DNA from: Bilabrum cf. latius
Taxonomy: Eukaryota; Bigyra: Bicosoecida; Bigyra; Bicosoecida
DNA: 64,000 nt
Reading direction: 5' to 3'
Assembly: GCA_965178125.1 (NCBI GenBank)
Contig: OZ237770.1
Span: 310,001 to 374,000, forward strand
How positions within the stretch are numbered: position 1 is the first letter of the stretch; each line of letters begins with the position of its first letter. The translations under genes and the position numbers were made by a program. Of the stretch, positions 56,056 through 64,000 are shown piece after piece. The notes under the pieces were generated by a model. The model ran no database searches and was not told where the DNA came from. It saw nothing but the letters and a program-made list of their open reading frames with translations.

Positions 56056-57671
56056 TCATTGCACGCCAATGCAGATTGCCACATGCTCACGCAGGCAGTC
56101 CGCTACTCGCTGCGCCAACGCGGCCCGTTTGGCCCGCTGATTGGCGTCGTCTGCTTCGGCCTGCTCCAGCACCTTCACGCACTCCTCGTGCCCCCCCAAC
56201 CGAGCCGCTTCCAGCGGACCCACCACCCTGGTCCCGCCCGCCCCGTCCTCCACCTCGCCCTCCATCTCCAGCCCACCGGTCAGCACGCCAAGCCTCAGCC
56301 TTTTGCCCAGCTCCATGGGCCTGCCCTCTTTGGCCGCCTGGAACACCAGGCCAGCATCCCTCTTGGCATCCACACAGCGCCTAAAAGACATCAATCGGCC
56401 TAATCGAGCGAACCTGCGGCGAACCTCCCGGCCCACCTTGGATTCAGATCCCAGCAGTGCAATGCACCCAACCCCGGACCCGTGGCTGAGCATCACCGCC
56501 CTCTGGATCACCCCCACGTCCCACCGAATGCCAGGGTCCGCTACCATTTCCTGCGTGCTGTCACTGTCGCTGTACATGCTGGTATCTTCGCTGCTGATGC
56601 TGATGCTGCCACTGTCGCTGTCCCCGTTGCTGCTGATGATGCTACTGTGCTGCCGGTAGTCCACCCCACCAGCTCCCGCTGTAGTATGAGAGTGCATGTA
56701 CTCAGGCCAGACCAAGCAGCACTTGTCGGGGTCTAGGGCGACGAGGTTCTGTGCGAGGGTGGCCCCCCCGGGCAGTGGCAGCTTCTCCACCCGTGGACCG
56801 AGGTCGAAGGACGTGCGGCTGCTGCCACTGCCGCTGCTGGTATCTCCATCGGTAGGACCGTTGCCTTGAGTGGTTCCTTCTTTTCCTTCTAGTCTGTATC
56901 CGAGCATGCCCGGGTGCGAGTCCCAAAGCGCGTCCATGGCTGCGATCATGTCACCCAACATGCCGTAGGATGCTAAACTCGCGATGTAGCGAGCAAGCGT
57001 ATCCGGTGAGAGGCCAGACACCGCTCGGATCATGCTCGCTCTGATTCTTGCAGGAGCCTCGGGCTTCAGCGAGAGCTGGAACGCGCTCGGCGATTGCTGC
57101 AGGGCAGGAAACCAGAGGAGGGCTCGAGCTATTGAACGTGCTGGCACGTTGCATGGATTTATCATATTCAATGAATCGATTCCTCACCCCCGTGATTCTG
57201 TCTGGGTAAATGCAAGGCAGCAACGGATTCGCCTTTGCGGACAGCAAAAGCTCAACCAGCACCGCATGTCTCGCAGCGACGGCAGTTGATAAGGGTGATT
57301 CAGCCTATGCTTTAGAATGTTACCATGGTGGGATATTCCGATAATTTTGGCTTCATTTCGCGCCAAGCATACGTGTGGTACCGACTCACGTACATCGTTC
57401 CCGACGCAGAGCCGTCTGGATTGGCACCATAATGAAGCAATACAGACGCGCACTCGACCCTATTTTTCTTTGCAGCTGAATCAAGTGCAGTCTGGCGCAC
57501 AGTGAATCTGCGCGCAGCTGCGTGCTTCGGATGTGCCGTGCGCTTGGTCCAGGCAAGTGCGTTGATCGCACCGAGGTATCCGCCCTCCTCATCGTCCAGG
57601 AGCTTCTTCAGCTCAAGAGGGGCATCCAAATGAATAGTCTATACTAGTTCCTCGGCCAACCTGCGTTGCAT
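56056..57671 (-). CDS. Ankyrin protein with cap module, three exons
   Basis: Exons 57671-57390, 57304-57188 (117 nt) and 57096-56056, phase 0; ATG 57671, TGA 56056. The first exon reads MQRRLAEELV*TIHLDAPLE with TAG 57641-57639, so translation from the only sensible ATG needs TAG to be sense. Ankyrin units: TALDSAAKKNRVECASVLL and STAVAARHAVLVELLLSAKA. Exon 3 has SAFQLSLKPEAPARIRASM, a Ser/Asp-rich insert, and the cap (GRPMELGKRLRLGVLTGGLE ... GGHEECVKVL) with a helical tail. Confidence 0.85.
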
Positions 57672-57780
57672 TGCGTGCACGTGTTACGCCTAGATCTCCG
57701 TAGTCTATTGACGGGGTATTCAATACGGCTCCGGGCCCAGGGGACTAGAGGGTCGCACCAACCTGTTGTGGTATCTGACT

Positions 57781-58923
57781 TCACTCCACTGGCATCCCCG
57801 CGGCCCTCATCCACCTCTCAAGCGCATTGCATGCCTCCTCGGCGCCATCCTCTACGCCCTCATCGTCGTATTTCAGGTGGATCTCCTAGACTTTCTCCAG
57901 GTCTTCCCGGAATGAATCCAGCACGCTTACCAGTACACCACGGGCTGCCTGCCTGCAAAGATCGTCTGTTTTCTACGCGTCCTGCAACACCTTCACGCAC
58001 TCGTCATGCCCCCCCAACCGAGCCGCTTCCAGCGGACCCACCACCCTGGTCCCGCCCGCCCCGTCCTCCACCTCTCCAGTGATGTCCAGCCCGCCCGCCA
58101 ACGCTCCTTTAATCAACCACATGCCTAGCTCCATAGGCCTGCCATGCGCCGCGGTCCGCACCACCATGCCCGCATCCAGGTGAGCGTCGTGGCACCTCCT
58201 GAAGGCAAGCAACCGATCGAGCCTAGCGTACTCCCTGGCGTGCTTGAAGCCGCGTCTCTCGCACGAAAAGGCCTATCTGGGGTGTCTGCACAGCAGTGCG
58301 ATGAATCGAGGGATAGACCCGTGGCACATGAGCGCCGCTCGCTTGATGGCACCCATCGAGATGAAATCCTGGCAGTCCTCTCCGAACTCTTGCGCCCACG
58401 ATTCGCGCCAACACTCCGAGTTCATGTCCGCATCGTTGTCTTCAGCCGCTCTTTCAAAGTCCCACCCCTTGCTGCAGTATGTGTCTGTGGTCATGTCGGC
58501 GAGGTTATCTTCAAGCGTGCCCTCGGGTGCTTCCAATGATACACGGAGCCCAGCCCCAGCCCCATCACCATCGTCACCGTCGTCTTCATCATCACCGCTG
58601 CCACTGCCGCTAGTATCATCATGGTCGCTATTGTCATCACTGCCACCATCGGTGGAAACGTCATCGATAACCCCATCATCCCTAGTAGAAGGGACTATTT
58701 TGCCGCTCGCATTCGGGCCCCGCTCTGTGCTGGCGCTGCCCAGCTTCACATCCAGTAGGCCCAGGTGCCTGTGGCGCGCAGCGTGTAGCACCGTGGCGAT
58801 ACAGTCGGTGGCGTGGCACGACGTAAGGTTCATGATGTACTGGAAAAGGGTCTTTTCGTCAAGTCTACCCACGGCTTCCTCCAAGGCTGCTTGGGAGTGG
58901 CGCGCGCGTCCGTACAGGTTATT
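57781..58923 (-). CDS. Ankyrin-family protein, 3' exon with cap module (5' exons unresolved)
   Basis: A phase-0 exon from acceptor TCTAG at 58923 to TGA 57783-57781 (381 codons). It aligns with the third exons of the two genes downstream: LFQYIMNLTSCHATDCIATV, an Asp/Gly/Ser-rich insert, AIKRAALMCHGSIPRFIALL, LLAFRRCHDAHLDAGMV and a diverged cap (GRPMELGMWLIKGALAGGLD ... GGHDECVKVL), then a helical tail. TAGs at 58275-58273, 57975-57973 and 57888-57886 are in frame. Upstream ankyrin exons are expected; a weak candidate (EFIFAARQRHRDVAIF) lies near 59430-59340. The presumed intron contains the hairpin at 58944-58982. Confidence 0.7.
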
Positions 58924-58943
58924 CTAGACTAGACATGGCCTTA

Positions 58944-58982
58944 GGCCCCTTCCCCCGTCTGCCTTACGGGGGGGAAGGGGCC
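58944..58982. other. Long GC-rich inverted repeat
   Basis: GGCCCCTTCCCCC is followed after about 11 nt by GGGGGGGAAGGGGCC. It lies just upstream of the acceptor of the last exon of the 57.8-58.9 kb gene, so it probably folds in the pre-mRNA near the splice site. Confidence 0.7.
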
Positions 58983-60050
58983 GGGAGCAGGGCGCACCTC
59001 GTCCCGAAGCGAGGGAAGCCCAGCGCGGGCGTGACTCGCAGGGTGGTCGCACAGCTGGTCGCAAGCTGGTCCGGTGGAAGGCCTGGGGGGAGCCGGATGA
59101 ATGGCCTTGCCGGCTGCTGCCCTACGATATTTCGTGCAGACATTGTTGCAACAAACATAGTATGCAATCTATAGCCATGGCATTTGAACGTGTGCGCGCA
59201 GGGTTGCCGGGGTCGCTCACTTCCACAGGTTGTCACTGCCACGGCATCGTCGTAGCACCCAGTGTTGTACACACGAACGCACCAAAGCTGCGAGCCAGCA
59301 AGTTCAGTTTAACTTGATCTTTGCACGACTTGTTGGTATTGTGGTGTAAGTCACAGCTCTTCTGAGCATCGCCACGTATCCCAGTCGTGTACAGAAAATC
59401 GCCACGTCACGGTGGCGTTGCCGAGCGGCGAAGATGAATTCCTGAAACACACACTCGCCTCGCAGCGATGCATGCACCTCGAGCAACCGACTGCCACACA
59501 CAGAGTTGGAACGCAGCAGTCGTGCATCGTGGAGCCAATATCTGTCCCATTACAATGGCGCTGGTGCGGGCGCCTTCTGGCCGCCCTGCGAGCAGCGATG
59601 TCCAGATTTCGGATGGTCGGGCCGCTCAGGAAGATGAGTGGAAATCGGTTTCGGGCTCGGCCGTCGGGGCAAATTTCCAATGCATTGCCAGCGTCGGAGC
59701 TCGTCGGAGCGCGGCGCGTAGGTAACTTCAGGTCTCAATCTAGCGATCCGGCGGGGCGGCGGGGCGGGTTGGCGTGGTCGAGCGGAGCGAATCGCGAAAA
59801 CGACGGAAAGTTTTGCAGCATTGCCCGCCCAGCGGCTGCCGCTGCCAGAGGGTGCGTTGCAATGTTTGTCGAAATACGCAGAGATTTGCAAGAGGAATTT
59901 TCGAGTTAGGTCCTCGTTCGCGAGCGAGGTCCCCGGACGTCCGATTTCGGCTTGCTGCCGACGGAATTCACGAGGTTTTTCGCCCCGGCATGCGCTTTCC
60001 CAGCGGTGGGCGTGAAGCCGACTGGCACACAAAGTTGCGGATGCGTGATA

Positions 60051-60757
60051 TCAAATGCTTGGTTGGGGTCCGATGCCGGGTCCGGTGCGTGTGCGCGGCG
60101 CTAAATCCTTGTGCCAAGGTAGGGTGGGAGCGTGTCTATATATAATATCCTTAAGAGCAAGCTGGAGCGCGCTGCACGGCTGCGGGAATTTGTTGCTTTT
60201 GGTCAGGGACGGTCAATACAATATCGATCATTCGCATGCTTACGGATTGATACTACTGGTGGTCTTTGTGCGTTGGCTCACTCCTTTCTTGGTCTTGAAG
60301 CCACGGCCAGGCAGCGTCGGATCGGCACCGGCCTCGGACAGCATGCGAGTCAATCTCAAGTCACGCCCTTTGACAGCCGTATATAGCGGAGGCTATGTCT
60401 GCACCAAGAAGAGGAAGACAATCAATCGGATCTACAATCTTGCTGCGTGTTGCTGCGCGCCTATAATACAGACGGGTAGTGCTTGCTGAATCTAACCCTG
60501 CCTGGTGCTCCGTCAGGACTCGCACCGGCATCCAGCAGAAGCTTCACACACTCTGTACTAGACCTATCTACGGCCTCGCTGAGCGCCAAGTCTAGCGTCG
60601 TGCATGCAATGCTCGGTTTGAGGCTCGGCCCTGCACCGCCACTCCCCGTGCCAGCTGCGGATTCAGGCCCGTACAAAATCGTTCGCAGACTTGCATGGTC
60701 CTTTCTTTTGACAGCTTTGAGTATTCTCTTTGTGGTCTTGCGATCTGCGGCGAGCAT
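60051..60757 (-). CDS. Short ankyrin paralog lacking the cap module
   Basis: Exons 60757-60497, 60398-60282 (117 nt) and 60179-60051, phase 0; ATG 60757, TGA 60053-60051, 168 aa. Exon 1: MLAADRKTTKRILKAVKRKD and LDLALSEAVDRSSTECVKLL. Exon 2 starts T*PPLYTAVKGRDLRLTRML; the TAG (60395-60393) is in frame and the exon length equals that of two paralogs. Exon 3 starts like theirs (SALQLALKD) but soon stops, so the cap has been lost. It may be a truncated gene or an early pseudogene. The region 59180-60050 holds no clear exon besides the weak candidate noted for the neighbour. Confidence 0.65.
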
Positions 60758-60895
60758 GCCACTGTTTATGCCGGTTTGTTGAAAAATATGTTAACCGCCA
60801 CTCTCGCTCTAATAAACCGGAACTGTTTCAAACTCGCGCGTCACTGATGCCCGGGATGCTCTATACGTGGACAGCAATACCCAGAGTCAACACAA

Positions 60896-63448
60896 TCACG
60901 TGACAGTCCTTCCAGACCCCCCGAACAGCCGCCGCACCGTGGTCTCCATGCCCCAGGCAGCGGCCGGATCCGATTGGGCCAGCGCCTGGGCCTGCTCCAG
61001 CGCCCGGATGGCCTTGGCGGTGGCAGGCGACAGGATGCTGGCCGCACTCGTCACACCAATACCACCGCGTTTGCCGGGGCTGGCGCTTGTCCCTGTCCCG
61101 AATGCCGCTGACTTCCCTAGGCCGATGCCAGCACTCGTCACACGCTGGTCCACCGCCCTTCGAGTGGACTGCGCGGCTCGCTTGAGCGCAGCCAGCCCGC
61201 GCACCGCCGACTGGTGCAGCCCCGGCGCACTCGTCACACCCGAACGCATCGAGTGCCCACCGCCGCCGCCCCGGAAGGAGCTCGTCGAGCTCGCGGCATG
61301 TTCCACTCTGCCGGCGCCGCGCATTGCGTCCTCTACGATGGAAGCCCGCGTGTCGCCCATGTACCCCCCACGCCCCTGACCCCGTCCCTCGCCGGTTTCT
61401 TTCGATTCCGGATCCCAGTGCACCCGTGCGGTGCTGCTCGCAGCTGCGGCGGACGGCTTGCCGTGGGCCGGATCGGCGGTGTCAGAACCGCCGTGCGCTG
61501 CACCCAGCCCCAGAGCGTCGTCCAGCGAAGCATCCACCGTTCGATCCACCGCGGCACCACCACCGTGCGATGCACCCGCCCCACGGAATCCGGTCCGACC
61601 ACCGCCCAGCCGCACCCCGCTGGCACCCATCCCGCTCGCACTCGTCACACCGAGCCTCGCCGCCTCGCTCTGCGCCTCCCTTAGCATCCTCTCGGTGCTC
61701 TCCTTCTCCTCTTTCCTCCTCCTCTCCCCCTCTTGCTCTAGGGCACGGCGGTACTCCGCCGCCTCCCGCTGGGACCTCCGGAGGTTCTCCTCCATCTCGT
61801 GCCTCACCGACTCCGATCGAGCGGCCTCGGCGGCTGCCAGGTCCCTCTGCAGCGTCTCACGGGCCTCGTCGACTTCCTGGGCGCTGCGGCGGGCCGCCTC
61901 CAGCGCGTCGCGCAGCTCCCCCTCGAGTTCCGCAGCGCGGCGCCGCAAGGAATCCTCCCGCCGACCAGCGGAGGACTCGGCCTCCCGCAGCCGGGCCCGC
62001 AGGGAGCTGGCCTCGCCCTCCGCGGTTGCAACCGCCTGAAGGGCTTGGTCTCGCTCGCGCTCCAGGGCGGAGCACCGGCCCGCGAGTACGGTGAGGTCCG
62101 AGCGAACCTTCGCGAACTCCTCGCCGCGCTTGCTCATCTGCTTCTCCTTCTCCTCCGCCTCTGATTCTGCCTCGGCCGCCCGCTCCGTCGCCTGCCGCAG
62201 CGCCCGCCGTAGCTCCCCCTCCTGCTGCTCCGATCGGCGCAATGCCTCACGGACCTCCTTCAACTCCCCCCGCGCCTCCTCCTCCCCCTGCCGCGCCTGA
62301 CGAGTGCCCTCTACCGCCTCCGATCGAGCCCGTGAGGCATCTCCCTGCAGCTCAGACACGCGGTCCTGGAGCCGCCTGCACTCGGACGAGAGCTCGCGCA
62401 GCCGGGCCCGAAGCGCCCCCGCGGCCTCCTGCGCCTGCTTGCCCTGCTCCTGCACCCTCCGACTCGCCTCCTGACGGGCCCGCTGCGCTTGTTCCCTGGC
62501 ACGCTCTGCCTCCCGCCGAGCCCCCGCAAGCTCCTGCTCGAGCCCCGCCGCTCGCTCCGCCGCTGCCGCTGCCTCGTCCTGCGCCAGCCGCCCTTGTCTC
62601 GTGGCCCCCTCCAGCTCTCGCACCCTCCTCTGGAGCCGATCCACCCGGGACTGGAGCGCGGCCCTCTCCCCCTCCGAGCGGCGGTAGGCCTGGGGGGAGG
62701 GCTGCAGCACGCCCAGGTCACTCGTCACACCGGTGGTGGTGGAGGAAGGGGCGCCGGCAGACTGTGAAGGTTCGCTGATACCCGTCCACTCGGGGACGGT
62801 CGGCGGTGTGACGAGTGATGATTGCAGCGCTGGTGCAGCTGTGATGACTGCTGCTGCGTGGCCCGTCCCACTCGTCACACCATGAGGACTGACGGGTGCC
62901 ACGGTATGGCCGATGGAAGGGGTAGCTGCCGGGCCGTGCGAATGAGGGTGCGCCCCGACGCTTGTGTGACGAGTGGGCTGCGGCTACCAGGAGGCAGCAT
63001 CGTGAGCGAGCACCCCGCTCCGAGCAAGTGCTCCGTTGGGAGCAGCAGCAGTGCCATTGGCAGATGCGTCGTCACGCTGCCAGTGCTGGTCACCGTGCTG
63101 CGTCGAGCCCTGCATCTTGCGGATGGCGTGTGGCGAATGCAATGCACTGCGACGCAGCGGTGCTCCTCCGGGAGCCATGGAAGCGCCCATTCCTAAACCC
63201 GACACGCCCGATTGCGTCGCAGCGACCGATTGCTCGTCCAAGCTGGCGGCGGGATTGCCGCCAGCTGCAAACTGGTCGCCTTTCCCGAGGTCTGCTCCGC
63301 TCCATGCACTCGAATCCTGAAATGTTGATCGTGCGGGTCGCTCAGTACCGTCCTGGCTCGTGGAGCCGCCAGGCTTTGGTGTGTCTGGCGCAAGCTGCGG
63401 CAGCAGCCTTCGCAACTGCTGATGAGGGGAATTGCCTGTGGTTGCCAT
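60896..63448 (-). CDS. Coiled-coil protein rich in Val-Thr-Ser motif sites
   Basis: ATG 63448-63446 (MATTGNSPHQQL; an in-frame ATG at 63511 is also possible) to TGA 60896, 850 aa. Residues ~250-600 are a long continuous coiled coil (DRLQRRVRELEGATRQGRLA, heptads of Ala, Leu, Arg, Glu). The flanks are low-complexity Ala/Gly/Ser/His and Gly-rich. TAG 62986-62984 (DAASW*PQPTRHTS) is in frame. At least eight copies of the 12-bp motif GTGTGACGAGTG or close variants lie in this gene, many read as GVTSA. Possibly a cytoskeletal or scaffold protein; no specific family recognised. Confidence 0.75.
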
Positions 63449-63941
63449 GCTGCGAGTGTATGAATTAATTAATGGAATTGCAGATTTTACCTGAAACATT
63501 GATCGTCCCATGGCGATGAACTGTCAATGTTTGTTGCACATCGATACGAGCACGTCGACAACACATTCAGCACGTTTCAGCCAGCGAAAGCATCAATGTA
63601 TGAGAGAAAGCGGTAGTTCATTATAATACGGTAAAATCTAGTAGAATGGCGGGTCAAACACTTACGCAGCTCACGAAATATTCAAATCGATCGGTCCGTT
63701 GGGTCATTGGCCGGCGCCGCGGTCGGTCGCGGCTCCGCAGCTGTCGCATCATCACGGTGACAATTGGTCGCTTCCAATCCCGAATCGGTCCCCCCGATTC
63801 CCCGAAAAGCATGCGTTGAGGCATGAATTGCATTGCTACGAGTCGATGGATTCCATTTCAAAATCTATCTCAGCTCAGCTCGCCTAGGTATAACAGTCAA
63901 CAAAGGCCCCTTGCACCAGGGGCCAGCCCAGCAAAGGCACC
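63449..63941. other. Intergenic, no gene seen
   Basis: The spacer between the coiled-coil gene start and the end of the next minus-strand gene. It contains AT-rich stretches near 63470 and 63620 and no supported ORF. Confidence 0.5.
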
Positions 63942-64000
63942 TCACGCCTCCCCAGCCGCCCCGCTCGCCCCTCCAACCGCCGCACCCCCATCACTCGTCA
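63942..64000 (-). CDS. 3' end of a minus-strand gene (partial)
   Basis: Reading leftward from the window edge, a frame gives TSDGGAAVGGASGAAGEA and stops at TGA 63944-63942. The first codons are another copy of the GTGACGAGTG motif. Composition matches the Ala/Gly-rich flanks of the coiled-coil protein, so this could be a neighbour of similar type. Confidence 0.4.
   Translation of the reverse strand, partial: TSDGGAAVGGASGAAGEA

Noticed and set aside
1-64000. In-frame TAGs as evidence of pseudogenes, stop readthrough or pyrrolysine
   Set aside because: Pseudogenes would also show TAA, TGA and frameshifts, as the transposon ORFs do. Readthrough would not give up to 13 sites per gene with none at gene ends. 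Pyrrolysine coding is a prokaryotic system used in few proteins.

Overview
The window is nuclear DNA from a eukaryote, most likely a free-living protist or microalga. It is GC-rich and gene-dense, with spliceosomal introns (GTGAG-type donors, TTGCAG-type acceptors), DIRS-type and cut-and-paste transposons, and long secreted or membrane proteins. I cannot name the species.

The main observation concerns the genetic code. Almost every long gene is cut into pieces by in-frame TAG codons, and the reading frame, the domain and the paralog alignment run straight through them. I count more than 50 such TAGs in about 18 host genes, with no in-frame TAA or TGA inside any of them. Every host gene whose end I can place stops at TAA or TGA and none at TAG. 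The contexts (for example EW*QWQD*HWNSQQQ, NTSL*DLRF and GL*HLEV, where * is TAG) favour glutamine. I therefore read UAG as a sense codon, probably Gln, with UAA and UGA as stops. All gene models below use this reading.

Layout. 0-5 kb: a partial gene end, a small unknown gene, and an integrin-alpha-like FG-GAP type I membrane protein on the minus strand. 5.1-14.4 kb: a decayed DIRS/PAT-type retrotransposon (gag-like ORF, RT-RNase H, tyrosine recombinase) with split direct repeats and a DDE transposon sitting at its B1/A2 junction. 14.4-18.3 kb: a second inverted-repeat element of unknown type and transposon debris. 18.3-20.3 kb: no supported gene, one tandem repeat. 20.5-24 kb: an ankyrin gene and a Yellow/MRJP-family secreted protein on the minus strand. 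24.2-27.6 kb: a repeat-rich TPR protein. 27.6-30 kb: transposon remnants and AT-richer spacer.

30.1-38.2 kb looks like a glycan-modification cluster: a secreted GT23-like glycosyltransferase candidate, a fusion of a STELLO/DUF288 glycosyltransferase with a second copy of that GT domain, and a carbohydrate sulfotransferase. 39.3-45.6 kb holds an ankyrin gene (plus) and a 1,672-residue polytopic membrane protein with 13 TAG codons (minus). 46.2-60.8 kb is a head-to-tail array of seven minus-strand ankyrin/LRR genes sharing a near-identical ankyrin cap module and phase-0 introns. 60.9-63.4 kb is a coiled-coil protein rich in a 12-bp motif that also recurs in other genes, and the last bases hold the 3' end of another minus-strand gene.
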